A stretch of 64,000 nt of DNA from Symsagittifera roscoffensis (lineage: Eukaryota; Xenacoelomorpha; Acoela; Convolutidae): NCBI RefSeq assembly GCF_963678635.1, contig NC_087063.1:17920143-17984142 (forward strand), given 5' to 3'. Shown in pieces: positions 21,650 through 23,925 of the stretch. Made by a program: the position numbers and the translations under genes. Numbering within the stretch: the first letter of the stretch is position 1; the number at the start of each line of letters is the position of its first letter. The notes beneath the pieces are model-generated. The model was not told the origin of the DNA. It searched no databases and was given only the letters and a program-made list of their open reading frames with translations.

Positions 21650-22792
21650 ATCAATTCTTTCAAATAAATTAATCACAATCTGAGATTTCTCAATCGAAAA
21701 TTTATTGGAAGAAACTCGGAAAGAGCAGTCAACGGAATCAACGGAATCTACAGGAATAAGCAGGTCAAAGCTTATGACAAAATGGTTTTTTAAGGATATG
21801 AATGTTAATCATTTTAAATGAATCGAATTTATCAAAAAAAATTTAAGGTTCAAATGGCACTCTTGCTCAGTATGGAACAGTTTTAACCACAGATATAGTT
21901 GTCAATATCAATGTTGCCACACTTTCCAATAATCTACAAAATATGTATTAAAAACATAACCAAATTTCAGAAAAAAAAACAGGAATAAAAAATCCCAGTA
22001 ACTGTTTTGTTAATGGTCTGCAAACAAAAATAACGTACCTGTTTATGCCGTCGTCGAACCAGCGAGGCCAGTTTTTGAACCATTCGATAGTCTCATAAGA
22101 CTTCCGAGTTCCAATGATTTTCAAAGGATGTCGGAAATTTCCTTGAAAGCGACCCATACTATGCCAAAACCCCTTTTGATTCCCAAGATTACTCGAACTC
22201 CGCACTGAAGTTGAACATATCTGTTCTAGGGACTTTTTTCTTAAGTTTCAAATCTGAGTAAATTTTGATTCCGATTTTCCACGTTTGATTTTCGAGGTTA
22301 TTAATTACAACTATAAAAAATGAAAATTAAATCTGAGCAGAAATTCGAACTTAAAAACCGATACTGGAAATGCAATAATTTTGGGTAGCAAAAAAAAGAA
22401 TCAGAAAAAAGTCCCTTTTCTGCCGCTGCGATGACTGAAAATTGAATATTATGCATCTTGTTCCAGAGCAGGTACTCATTTGCTATTAAAGCATTCGGAT
22501 GAGCGTCTATTATATTTCCTGTTATAGTTGATCCACATCGGTTGAAACCGAAGAAAAATACAAATTTCGTCACATTTTTGATAGTTTCGCTGGACCAATT
22601 ACTACAAATTTTGTTTAATTGCAGATAATCGTGGTCCACCTCAGCGTGAAACTCAGTTCTGTTCTCAGTTTCAGATTCAAAATCAATGGAAGGTGTATTA
22701 ATTTGCGGTGGACAATTTTTCCAGTAAATAATTAATGCAAAAAACTCGAAAAGGAAAGCGATAACGATACATACTAAAAAGCGGTTTTCCAT
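182..22792 (-). CDS. Sulfotransferase gene, five exons, with an 18.9-kb retrotransposon in intron 3
   Basis: A predicted type II membrane sulfotransferase that would transfer sulfate from PAPS in the Golgi; the acceptor is unknown. Exons on the minus strand: 22792-22351, 22204-22039, 21585-21470, 1095-984 and 482-182. They sum to 1137 nt (378 codons plus stop) and every junction phase agrees. Residues 1-26 give a short cytoplasmic end and a hydrophobic anchor (about 6-23). The 5'-phosphosulfate loop is GFNRCGSTITG (about 82-92), followed by DAHPN and ANEY. Exon 3 has the 3'-phosphate-binding motif VVRNPFDMIATRSS. The last exon has the LEDLIANPRK block typical of sulfotransferase C-termini. 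Length and motif order fit the family. Intron 3 contains Element 1 in antisense orientation and is about 20.4 kb; without it, about 1.5 kb. Acceptors are clear. The exon 1 donor (GTTCG) and two GTCAG donors are weaker calls. I saw no coding lesion, so the gene may still work. Confidence 0.72.
483..983 (-). other. Sulfotransferase intron 4
   Basis: Runs from donor GTCAGC (978-983 on this strand) to acceptor TTTTAG (483-488). AT-rich, with no supported gene or repeat. Confidence 0.5.
984..1095 (-). CDS. Sulfotransferase exon 4
   Basis: Acceptor TTTTAAG precedes 1095, and donor TTAAG|GTCAGC ends the exon at 984. It encodes about 36 codons including YDFIRISMANGTMNIAHSRD and a following helical, charged segment. 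There is no motif of its own. The call rests on matching phases with exons 3 and 5 and on sulfotransferases normally having 40-60 residues between the RNP motif and the LEDL block. It is separated from exon 3 by Element 1. Confidence 0.55.
1096..2237 (-). other. Sulfotransferase intron 3, part downstream of Element 1
   Basis: Non-coding, AT-rich. It contains two related perfect hairpins, CAAGGCGAAGCCTTG (1246-1260) and CAGGGCGCAGCCCTG (1808-1822), each followed about 130-200 bp later by similar sequence (CGAAATATATCGC near 1386, CGAAATACATCGCC near 2013). This suggests an old, diverged duplication. A small tandem repeat (about three units containing GAAATTGAGCTCAGGA) lies at about 2105-2168, just before the insertion site of Element 1. 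Confidence 0.5.
2238..2647 (+). repeat. Element 1 5' LTR
   Basis: 410 bp, begins TGGAACCTGATC and ends CATAACTCA. It contains a TATATATTA stretch near 2254, an inverted CCAAT (ATTGG/CCAAT pair near 2267 and 2316) and AATAAA at 2442-2447, a plausible polyadenylation signal. Its 3' half (about 2470-2630) is strongly conserved in the Element 2 LTRs while the 5' half is more diverged, consistent with a constrained transcribed R/U5 region. Confidence 0.93.
2650..2659 (+). promoter_or_regulatory. Primer-binding site of Element 1
   Basis: TGGTGCGACC lies 2 nt after the 5' LTR and starts with TGG, complementary to a tRNA CCA end. Similarity continues: the reverse complement of about 23 nt here ends GGTCGCACCA and begins GTTCGAGAC, like a tRNA T-loop. 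Element 2 has the same site with one change beyond it. The spacing to the T-loop is one base short of a standard tRNA, so I do not name the tRNA. Confidence 0.7.
2763..2969 (+). CDS. Small conserved leader ORF (68 aa), unknown function
   Basis: A short basic protein starting MSLRLNRSEPIFRTI in the Element 1 leader; an in-frame ATG at 2736 would add nine residues. Element 2 has a counterpart at 26790-26969 starting MSLRFNRSDPIFRTI, also open, sharing GIGRR, DDIR, RNLP and MIVRQKP. Many differences between the copies are at third codon positions, which argues for protein-level constraint. Similarity stops after TFI, where the reading frames diverge and end differently. I recognise no domain. 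It could be a regulatory peptide, an upstream ORF controlling gag translation, or the 5' exon of a spliced product. Confidence 0.5.
   Translation: MSLRLNRSEPIFRTIIELPGIGRRHRTKDDIRQSRNLPYSYMIVRQKPEQTFIFRILLAMNLDFHLQT
2970..3900 (+). promoter_or_regulatory. Structured 5' leader of Element 1 with conserved stem-loops and tandem splice-donor motifs
   Basis: No ORF of note. Several blocks are well preserved in Element 2 despite its decay. A CAAGGCTTATCCTTG hairpin between GATC sequences occurs twice (about 3300-3325 and 3360-3385). The palindrome AGAACAATTTTGTTCT follows (about 3389-3404). A GTGAAG...CTTCAC stem lies at about 3528-3556. GTAAGA and GTAAGT lie at 3705-3710 and 3715-3720, matching the same pair in Element 2 (27764-27779). 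The leader may hold packaging or translation signals and a major splice donor, as in retroviruses. This is inference. Confidence 0.5.
3901..4368 (+). CDS. Basic 155-aa ORF upstream of gag, unknown function
   Basis: Starts MSFKNLGNKQTIILHNCEI at ATG 3901 and ends TGA 4366-4368, overlapping the gag start by 26 nt. It has an N-terminal part of about 45 residues, then a Lys/Arg-rich stretch (about 38-68, RTKRQTLKRKI), an acidic/serine patch with SDSETTS, and a second basic stretch RGKRRIKKQ. The pattern suits a nucleic-acid-binding or nuclear-localising accessory protein. Element 2 keeps an uninterrupted 136-aa homologue (27962-28372), whereas its gag and pol are broken. I do not recognise the family; typical Ty3 elements have no ORF before gag. 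It could be a matrix-like gag partner or a regulatory protein. Confidence 0.7.
   Translation: MSFKNLGNKQTIILHNCEIDNKKYDLVITPHTQTVGYIRTKRQTLKRKIITKQRQITRKRFSKNRNAFSESETNSLDELYKLKESIDKNYPLHDQLYFSDSETTSNSSQRGKRRIKKQYKHKPVHLYNWNQPIRHINNYILTVIERKNELNAHPR
4343..7621 (+). CDS. gag: gag (1092 aa): capsid-type domain, CCHC zinc knuckle, Asn/Arg/Ser-rich tail
   Basis: Structural protein that would form the particle and bind element RNA. Residues about 25-230 form a conserved N-terminal region unlike a standard Ty3 gag. About 230-590 is Asn/Gln/Thr/Pro-rich and probably disordered. About 590-790 resembles the retrotransposon gag/capsid family (FTGTDPEYSVEDYLNA, then W-F-S-V-L and W-K-R-F-T-Q-E-F). A CCHC knuckle lies at 842-855 (C842, C845, H850, C855). 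The last about 180 residues are rich in NRSRNNS-type repeats, suited to RNA binding. At 1092 aa it is much longer than the usual 300-600. The frame stops at 7619-7621; the pol frame is open from 7546, so pol is reached by a -1 shift, or by reinitiation at ATG 7702. I see no canonical slippery heptamer in the 76-nt overlap. Confidence 0.88.
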   Translation: MSSTHTPGDETPDDDEIFPFIVDADTDRGQHIFCQNLLVNLFEPGISPCKTEFPDVKIKRQIIDHYLKDICNITQQYGIYSIEFTSPNHNNRTYTIQTDDLDLEFSKVFSEYIKSIQYHNSQRANSIFTNEVFAIIYSYISILENELPLTNVSPTETSKHLRVRHEITLLSSYLNIIKENFTKDDVSQHTKHDLQKILAWFIIDYFTHNIDLIAQARKNFRPQNSNDDTAITEQSDYVWDPEWSHPAFISFPQSISSQAIGTISYIRDYVRVIPLTIDATPLNYNTFLPDTQNNSLNSTVIHNENLNGTRNLTQQDIQTPSHFINEEIVHTTTTQQSISPIRPNLTTPRNTNPSQTQVTLQSTVKPSVAPKYSQMDYQTYRPMTIPSKTRKTFTRNNFADHNYNYTHPSKTNYQPQRNFNQYTKPRNWDNPTAQYNSKNFQPNPPQDRSENYPFFQQNKNKKQTSYQMDYLSSDDDFLQPDIFAQNTQEYRRQGIQRTRTNHRNFSPQPIDAQHQQPIQQQNLINTQSFQPIQQQNPMTAHSYQPSQMQNEIPLPYYLQQHEITRNQLSNFSQMPNAAESLQMTMNPYLMGGSSITSNKPLMVFTGTDPEYSVEDYLNAVTANLILNIGPEPINTPLHQNWIHRRTALIQTTLDGAAQKWFSVLPLEIKSNWKRFTQEFSKMFDSERNKQQQRVLCNEIRRLPNETIKQIAVRIETLVRKAYSLNTHDYKNTKMTEILMMTLTPQLRKIAIKKRASHPSSIREPDLDFRKLVDKLEQAEITMKLEETENLKLQYVNKIETTPTNINNIQESETDLVEKITEILNIYEKNPNFKGKPSFKKWCNYCRRYGHSISECRQKQQDSQNKPQKYKEPNKSFYQYMKKDQNLPNKTVHSNNSSGKPLPNNTSYTRNQSPYNSSYRGRSPERRNTYNSSQNHYNRPNSRNNYSRSNSNTQRFVSRSNSQSRNNYYPNNQSRNSSYNRNRNYSYNRNRSYSNNRNQNYPNNRSRNNSYNRSNYNRPNNNYQNRSRNNSQNRHPSYNNRYRNYSQSPHRNNNNYNNSNNRHRSNTPKHQRQINQYNLTQKLHQTLQVLMTQ
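7702..10668 (+). CDS. pol: pol part 1: aspartic protease, reverse transcriptase, RNase H
   Basis: Protease, RT and RNase H of Element 1. The protease motif is FLIDSGAESN, catalytic Asp about residue 109. RT spans about 455-710: TADMNSAY with Asp 554, the catalytic YLDD at 617-620, then KFLGHNI and the FLGMLNFLSKY connection motif typical of Ty3/gypsy. RNase H catalytic acids are Asp 766 (CDASNFGIGAALLQ), Glu 809 (RECTAIIYTL), Asp 836 (FTDHKP) and Asp 881 (LPDTLSRN). All key residues are present, so the enzyme looks functional. The frame opens at 7546 and is -1 to gag; ATG 7702 is the first Met. It ends 70 nt inside the integrase ORF. Confidence 0.92.
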   Translation: MIKVENDYESVIYEQPFPSHIYENQSEFLQNHYTTPINSTPTTQETNAKNTTEQPNQNVKTKCLNTNHIYQNIQKEQPKEKIWTIPFLLESPRNKEFQPPDLEIDFLIDSGAESNIINIPTWNEIKTLHPKLTPLETSSKLATAQGSTLINYGKIQLFLLPTRTMEQSKILNKPFKQIFHITDIKYNIIGIPFISKYIPTINILNSKILIKDKYTKTKETSLTFFQRLNKQPPFFSKFYPIFNQQRKHLKPLSGNIYNFSIKQVHQYDKEQNKQKFYMSDFEFKPIHKFFKITISSIKYLKNSNSDIISLHVYNNTPYQVTLPLGLLGYCETNATISPIHEKAYRVNNILQLLDICQSTILNEELSINNIKSNENRNTDYFTKTPYFKPTFNISNYTENQQKFLTMFNFQHSQITQDEFEKLAKQLIKYSSVYATSKFDVGKISSSLHLPLKPDAVFKKQRASKVPIHLHDKVNRLLDILEQYNIISPVNKEEQPKGNTFINPVIILAKGESLKIVLDARYLNSLIDESKCNWPIEPIQVILTKINGKYFTTADMNSAYNQMPLDEQSRRLTQFVIGNQQYEFNRLFYGISIGPAAFSAFMSKIFRPLILKKNAITYLDDVFMQSQTKDEMFNVLEKYHQILQNENLKAAPDKSHFFLTRVKFLGHNIERTTITPLKSRIDAIQKLQPPTNKKKIQEFLGMLNFLSKYVYKMQLYLRPFYNILRQQNNFEWNTEHQARFEEIKKLLTEQISNTIPDPDQPFYAMCDASNFGIGAALLQSHNGTNKMNLISANSRLFTQAELRLSTLMRECTAIIYTLTEYEFLILGSKHPTVLFTDHKPIIFLFTQKSNPNHRVYRFQLILMKFPNLHIVWTAGKNLALPDTLSRNTPSELLTRKTTVEIPKNIKFYLAENETSPRLECKYAVKTDIEQSQINNLQHFPLYLDCQNNHYEVDLLGTSTFKPIPYSQWIKITPNKNEQNNTRLKKTIFH
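10599..12566 (+). CDS. pol part 2: integrase (655 aa)
   Basis: Inserts element cDNA into the genome. The zinc-binding HHCC motif is H164, H171, C201, C204. The catalytic triad is Asp 236 (SFDTKGP), Asp 296 (VTDNGTEF) and Glu 332 (GLVEGMNR), with exactly 35 residues between the last two, the D,D(35)E signature. A C-terminal GPY-type module (LRKGPYQI) lies near residue 510, followed by a Lys/Asn-rich tail; I see no chromodomain. The ORF is in the -1 frame to RT-RNaseH. Its frame is open from 10557, but the ATG at 10599 is also present in Element 2 (33642), so internal initiation is as plausible as frameshifting. A separate integrase ORF is unusual for Ty3 elements. Confidence 0.92.
   Translation: MDKNNTQQKRTKQHPPKKDHFPLIEKEDLTDKINLSGPQTNNDSKYTINQVFDLHDPLDTIPLSKLEVENIFLPPTDTITNSTLKQYQNLDPIIRQLKSWHKYKTKPIKADSTILGNKTLLRYFRKFNNTTINENTDLLEYNLNESTVPCLPISMILIAFNISHTQNIKGHSGSEKTYSNFIQNFYFPNAPIWIKVICNDCIVCQLNKPYPNQKQIAQKQDFKGQSLYFNHRISFDTKGPISPSSEGNSYIMVIVDAFTHYVALNPVPHYNAYYAYTTLYEHWIAKFGLPEILVTDNGTEFINNEIITLCHLYNIKHKPRTSHAPWTNGLVEGMNRSLQEYLRCIINGNDTKYTEWSADVKLFPLAYNSQITTTLGMSPYEMVFNQKPRKPIMFTANSHKNAQGYCQPNKDSICYNLPLHTHDEDHFHHPQILKLASGTHTEWILNRDKKHNEIYQKITKKLLQRQNINEQINSRFTPASDLKIGTFVLIPNFNTQKGISKKLQPLRKGPYQIIAKPTDVTYKIIDSNKKEIVQHRNNLLPYYPKEYALRELTQLYSFTGLKIIQNEPHLKNTEQNDNPTENQNTKPTATKNNTQNHKESPKPRKNRKMTEQIIPQEEIDKSEHRKTTRLRNQPRKNYKMFIPQSKILKKVEFKK
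12567..13166 (+). other. Spacer between integrase and the downstream ORF cluster
   Basis: About 600 bp with no supported ORF, C-rich on an A-rich background, with a short direct repeat containing AGCCTAAAGTAT at about 12928 and 12959. The corresponding interval in Element 2 is only about 180 bp, so much of it was gained in one lineage or lost in the other. It could hold a promoter or branch-point region for the env-side mRNA. I saw no specific motif. Confidence 0.4.
13167..13397 (+). CDS. Hydrophobic 76-aa ORF, doubtful
   Basis: Open frame rich in Phe, Ile and Leu that could form two or three membrane segments. It overlaps the next ORF by ATGA (13394-13397). Element 2 has no clear counterpart, and the ORF lies upstream of the acceptor-like CAG at 13367-13369. 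It may therefore be a chance frame in T-rich sequence. I list it because the ATGA overlap matches the pattern of the cluster. Confidence 0.25.
   Translation: MLFSQTVAQILINFKHFFSILEAFIIFLFDILESFLIILIIFCNIFLIFYTILELFLQLSKTLEYIHRYDFNNLSK
13367..13369 (+). promoter_or_regulatory. Candidate splice acceptor before the downstream ORF cluster
   Basis: TATCCACAG|GTACGAT lies 24 nt before the ATG of the two-TM ORF. Element 2 has CCTCAG|GTACGAT in the same place (35726-35728), 25 nt before its ATG, within otherwise diverged sequence. It may be the acceptor joined to the leader donors at 3705 or 3715, giving an env-type mRNA. The downstream GTACG could instead make it a donor. Confidence 0.4.
13394..13582 (+). 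CDS. Small conserved two-TM protein (62 aa)
   Basis: Two hydrophobic segments (about residues 11-27 and 36-50) flank a short basic Cys motif TICKCIKK. The Element 2 counterpart (35754-35918, 54 aa) is intact, with nearly the same core: FSRTD, TICKCIKK, IITFALATIL, EEY. Survival of this frame in a badly decayed copy is consistent with constraint, though its short length also helps by chance. It is the first ORF after the candidate acceptor at 13369. Function unknown; size and shape recall small viral membrane proteins, but that is only analogy. Confidence 0.6.
   Translation: MIRTIFSRTDIFLLFVIFITFLSSLILTICKCIKKAIITFALATILLILFLEEYYNKHKSSH
13588..14724 (+). CDS. 378-codon ORF with no ATG, Pro/Ser-rich N-terminus and folded C-terminus
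   Basis: This frame is open from the stop at 13585-13587 to TAA 14722-14724 and contains no ATG codon at all. The first about 230 codons are rich in Gln, Ser, Thr and Pro. The last about 140 look globular (RLDWNTFTAPP, then ESNRLHNWALNRLQY, and a Tyr-rich end KYDRYTKNTIGYITFYNPYS). Element 2 has a clear but broken homologue (about 35990-37080), including PYWITQAFTQ matching PYWTTHSFTQ here, so it is a real gene. It overlaps env by 13 nt. Because stops separate it from the preceding frame, frameshifting from that ORF cannot supply the start. A spliced-in AUG (CAG acceptor-like sites lie at about 13622 and 13634) or a non-AUG start is needed. No recognised domain. Confidence 0.65.
   Translation, partial: QFKNPSKIATQQSQNQSSPTSSQDNPTPPSTTQNPQTSTRISFQDNPYTFEERHARLSEPLEPVQRQASLSEPTYNLYPTLPQELSRIRNLSQNQNTTEINRQIIHPRRNRNFQTPRVHFDIPQSPSQTTPENTTGITPETPTLFSQRSTSSLPSDYLGSTPTSEQIRENPFNPPNLTSRLPYWTTHSFTQGEPNLVNDPIDISTDTTTSSSLPETLSLPSTPSISQFSPPPFNLNFPNNLDARYREQSSINIPLRLDWNTFTAPPPLFGQHQESNRLHNWALNRLQYRQDIHNDIRDHNIQILQQNSLQLKFEITVKLNNITQHPYPLNPPNITAQSLPPPFITTEVIYKYDRYTKNTIGYITFYNPYSGLSYTCIF
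14712..16949 (+). CDS. env: Env-like glycoprotein (745 aa), possibly of chuvirus type
   Basis: A class of protein that would sit on the particle surface and mediate membrane fusion. It starts with a signal peptide (MYILKLLIFLQLLFLVIS). A Cys-rich ectodomain follows with several N-glycosylation sequons, and the C-terminus has a hydrophobic anchor (about 700-730) and a short tail. Motifs include HYDCEENEQ near the N-terminus, LHQLCELERTQIL and AGYLLSGNRSNFL in the middle, then YTC, CYKRIPI and a VDTLSRRTYFW block. I associate that order with glycoproteins of chuviruses (Jingchuvirales), relatives of which are known in BEL/Pao elements of arthropods. This is from memory, not an alignment. It overlaps the no-ATG ORF upstream (13 nt) and the next ORF (46 nt). 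Element 2 keeps only the first about 465 residues, broken. Confidence 0.72.
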   Translation: MYILKLLIFLQLLFLVISNQNINPSPRTGPQDLLVTHYDCEENEQKTLHKYAINQVSQCETEPQAIETTDIIATLYSKARATTVTGYKFTATFSEKKVHCSQVSNGNKNRLDHESFYQSNIERLLHLNPDDCKNELLRLNITQNKNSQRKLVNFQVFSDSVHQSQLERHQGHIKLDEKYPYNGAHGRLTYDLHDKHWIPHIGINNPSNCKADTKNKGYQEIMFFDWKIQLEKIQLTRDLSDNTMIYQGIRLPCKNDQGYCDPTTRTQATIVWFPEDTCTTFQVAKIHARMIKFHEKYFIQSIPYEQVHPSRKLSSDFRNIDNIENKLTRFQIYQETELACKYRNPLHRTQYSEILVEYEKGFDMTTGKVKIDPYATGHPPNEGTSYIPVNFQKSNGQPGGHLKPYDTRSTRLQELSLMNTTYFGNIHYDIHLDMKLDYTISRIFQEMSLSELETLHQLCELERTQILQSLALAVLKIPYAGYLLSGNRSNFLDYEGNILWFYTCTKKVSPLYVFEDKRCYKRIPIFYKNKVHFVDTLSRRTYFWDTAVPCGSENSHNVVQLDPDENKYYLLTPYPTLMQSLKKFSPESIRAIARNPNIDLQSIGIYSKSDIQHHIRTQQFQELLTQMDTIQRQSIDQNLRKLAETAGFADIYTQDYSGYFKDIKDYIYLNGEKYRPQDISPINIFSFVTLKNEILDFLGWPYYILEKLTILYAMFNFIGFLFSLLKGIYNTCAIHTQVNRQDKQA
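16904..17335 (+). CDS. Small ORF after env (143 aa) with one TM segment
   Basis: Lies in the -1 frame to env and overlaps its last 46 nt. Residues about 17-34 (ARILFAGFFGIFFTSI) could cross a membrane, and the rest is Pro/Gln/Asn-rich. It may be a separate protein, or the true cytoplasmic tail of env reached by a -1 shift, since env itself ends soon after its own TM. The region is deleted in Element 2, so conservation cannot be tested. It ends in an ATGA overlap with the next ORF. Confidence 0.45.
   Translation: MCYTHTSKQTRQASVARILFAGFFGIFFTSINKILLDAQIKEYNTKITTRQNTYDEEHNNVDTQPTAPQLPPLPNNHPLSLVPRNFRNLAITHNPNFRLTTSQSPIQHIMTHQSQDDNTYEQIIEQPHTTAFQSQNNHFFSPR
17332..19131 (+). CDS. 599-aa ORF of unknown function at the 3' end of Element 1
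   Basis: Starts at ATG 17332 in an ATGA overlap with the preceding ORF and ends TAA 19129-19131. Residues 1-200 are rich in Ser, Pro, Thr and Asn and probably disordered. Residues about 200-599 look folded, with features such as AYRTFKRKFP, EKFFIKTPYVFTLNIFD, ERDLHCSHDIML, NFTYCIKDTNLHGILRNYDP and a helical C-terminus. No signal peptide, TM segment or motif that I recognise. Element 2 carries a clear homologue (38515-40160) with those blocks preserved but broken by stops. It is therefore a regular gene of this family and not a chance pickup. Position after env recalls accessory genes of complex retroviruses, by location only. Confidence 0.7.
   Translation: MSRQLGSLHRSNSHPTNLTSPIPIIPLFAFPPPDFPSSNVTSGMNSDTNSQISVLYSISQLNNPNIETPDEFADSEPSPSNNFHNPSNFSQPPFQPILSNNPDPITPTPSYASQVTPTYSSYHSDQSSHSPDTPRISPELDNFITLQQQPYHLNTPTINHISSTPNSSNPPTPSSNYTESLTPSSTSTISSLNTNRAYRTFKRKFPNHPFPAKPGTAREYINHPQHTNTKEFLAITLPSFPQYTLNTPHDANETRNFVDEYVLMPTLSWTSYYHFTNPLCLPLSNTSIDIERNKDMLYRLTTPLTARQFTYVGYKKSLKIHTAPRANEYTLEYYDHNIIRANQDQFLDEDRFANPQITEKFFIKTPYVFTLNIFDRKFDHIISEALTNTQAYESFKERFQIFSLTFHFLAPHERDLHCSHDIMLRTKQTHTYSYYRFIQNHFDLHTPSRQPHHRFQFINSKYTSPYFLNFTYCIKDTNLHGILRNYDPITQMYIFCPITKTFNAEESRPFIIPHEFVQPIEIPILEFIHNTKFNHKLYNLIQNTPYEFAVGTEELTTIKALQLLWPLLQTKNIIRILAKLLTTSELIHDIFPHGFFPDD
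19132..20694 (+). promoter_or_regulatory. Element 1 3' non-coding region: candidate intron, GCAGTAAAT repeats, stem-loops, weak polypurine tract
   Basis: Begins with CAG|GTAAGT (GT at 19135), a consensus donor just after the last stop codon. TTTTCTTTAG at 19204-19213 would close a 79-nt intron, and Element 2 has a similar 82-nt interval (40162-40243). Four copies of GCAGTAAAT-like sequence lie in 19343-19470, and AT-rich versions occur in Element 2. CCAGTTTAAAACTGG (about 19760-19774) is a palindrome. GGCCTAACCCACC occurs twice (about 19989 and 20034). GGATGGG (20688-20694) touches the 3' LTR and is a weak polypurine tract. No supported ORF. Confidence 0.5.
20695..21104 (+). repeat. Element 1 3' LTR
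   Basis: 410 bp, read as identical to the 5' LTR from TGGAACCTG to CATAACTCA, with AATAAA at 20899-20904. Followed by the target duplication CTTG (21105-21108). Confidence 0.93.
21105..21469 (-). other. Sulfotransferase intron 3, part upstream of Element 1
   Basis: Non-coding. It has a short direct repeat, AAAGCCACCCCGAGCACA, at about 21115 and 21151 (36-bp spacing), right next to the Element 1 insertion site. Nothing else is supported. Confidence 0.4.
21470..21585 (-). CDS. Sulfotransferase exon 3 (3'-phosphate-binding motif)
   Basis: The acceptor is CTTTCAG|GTTACAG, whose pyrimidine tract is the (CTTT)n microsatellite at 21588-21650. The exon encodes VVRNPFDMIATRSS, the RNP motif with the serine that contacts the PAPS 3'-phosphate in this superfamily, then RYYVLQFRHIRTG. 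The chosen donor ACTG|GTCAG (exon end 21470) gives the phase 1 needed by exon 4. An alternative donor, CCAG|GTACT at 21505, would splice in phase directly to exon 5 and skip exon 4. Confidence 0.65.
21588..21650 (+). repeat. (AAAG)n microsatellite forming an exon 3 splice-acceptor tract
   Basis: About 16 uninterrupted AAAG units. On the minus strand it reads (CTTT)n and runs directly into CAG at the exon 3 acceptor of the sulfotransferase gene, so it supplies the polypyrimidine tract. Confidence 0.9.
22039..22204 (-). CDS. Sulfotransferase exon 2
   Basis: Bounded by acceptor CTTCAG (exon begins 22204) and donor AACAG|GTACG (exon ends 22039), the clearest donor of this gene. It encodes an aromatic-rich stretch with LKIIGTRKS, the region between the P-loop and the 3'-phosphate motif in this sulfotransferase class. 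It enters with 2 nt of a split codon and leaves with 2 nt. Confidence 0.7.
22351..22792 (-). CDS. Sulfotransferase exon 1 (membrane anchor and PAPS P-loop)
   Basis: Starts at the ATG read from 22792 downward; the codon just before it is TTG, so this is the first true ATG. It encodes the signal anchor, a short stem with an N-glycosylation sequon (NRT), and the P-loop GFNRCGSTITG. The 3' end at 22351 is inferred because AA|GTTCG there gives the phase-1 end that exon 2 needs. The open frame runs on to about 22301, so the donor is uncertain. The first 105 bp are repeated twice more upstream (see the 1238-bp tandem repeat). Confidence 0.65.
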
Positions 22793-23812
22793 CAAAATCT
22801 TTTATAACCTTAGTCTGTAAGTTTTTAAAATGAGATTTTGATTCTTCAGAGGAATGTTATACACGGTTCACTGATTGTGAACAAAAGACTAGTGAATGAT
22901 TTTGTAAGTTTTATGGGACCATACAGTTAATGCGCCTTACAATATAGCTATTTTGGCAACTGGATTAATTCCAGCGTTTGTATTGCTGTATCGGCAACCT
23001 GGATCATTCAACAAGGTTAGCCAGTGTTGCTGCAAAGGTTTGAACAGAATCTACCGACAGATTTCCCGAGAAAACCAAAAAAAACTAAAACTTTTTTCTT
23101 TTACAAATTTCTTTAAAACTTTGTCCTTTTTACTGAGAGCAAATAATTTGGGCCTTAAAAAACCACCTATTTAGGGTGAAAACAATGCAATTGGATGAAA
23201 GCATTCAATTTACCGACAATCAGAATTTAGCATTTTGCATCTTGCCTAAACTGCTTAAGTTTGAACAGTGCTGATTTAAATTATCCGGATAAAACGAAAA
23301 AAAAACTTGAAATTTGAATCACGCTTGTTTTCAAACTAGTTAACTTCAGAAAAAATCATTAACACAGAACTTGATTGGAAATTCAGTAGAATTATTTCGG
23401 AGCAATTTAAGTTGCGAAATTGGGGTCCAAAATGGCACTCCAAAAACGAACATTTTCGGCTTTTTTAGTCGATTAAAAGCTACGCGAAAACTATTGGTTC
23501 TGGTTCAATTGCTGGTTCAATGTTTTTGGCGTAAATTGCTTTTTCACTGCAATTTGTGCTGAACAAGCTTGTATAGCACTGGTTTGTAGTAACCTGATAA
23601 GCTGAACTACAAACTAGAGTGCGTACAAATTGGTCTCAAAAGTAAAAGCGGGCAGGTCACATGAGTCCCAAAAATTAAAATCAGCCCCAAAGGTTTCAAA
23701 ACACAAAGCTATCCCAAAAGTCCCAAAAAATTGACGTATAGACCTTTCATGTTTCAATTGGTCAAAGAATACTGATCCCGATGCTCGGTTGTAACACGGA
23801 GAGTCCCTCTGT
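22793..23812 (-). promoter_or_regulatory. Upstream (promoter) region of the sulfotransferase gene, first copy
   Basis: About 1 kb between the ATG and the first LTR fragment. It should contain the gene's 5' UTR and promoter. AT-rich; I could not identify a TATA box or start site with confidence. Two further copies lie farther out, each next to the same 35-codon gene start. Confidence 0.4.
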
Positions 23813-23925
23813 TGTAGAACGAGATCTAAACTAGAATTTATTATTGGATATTATTCTGATATTTTATCTCTATAAAATATTGAATACTAACCAATCATAC
23901 TCCATCAAACTAACAACCCACTTAT
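23813..23925 (+). repeat. Truncated LTR fragment, copy 1
   Basis: First 113 bp of an Element 2-type LTR (starts TGTAGAACGAGATC, ends ACCCACTTAT), cut off at the tandem-repeat junction. Confidence 0.85.

Noticed and set aside
22953-23174. 73-codon frame repeated in the 1238-bp units
   Set aside because: It begins with TTG and not ATG, lies in the upstream region of the sulfotransferase gene, is broken by a 1-base deletion in the third unit, and is shared only because of the duplication.
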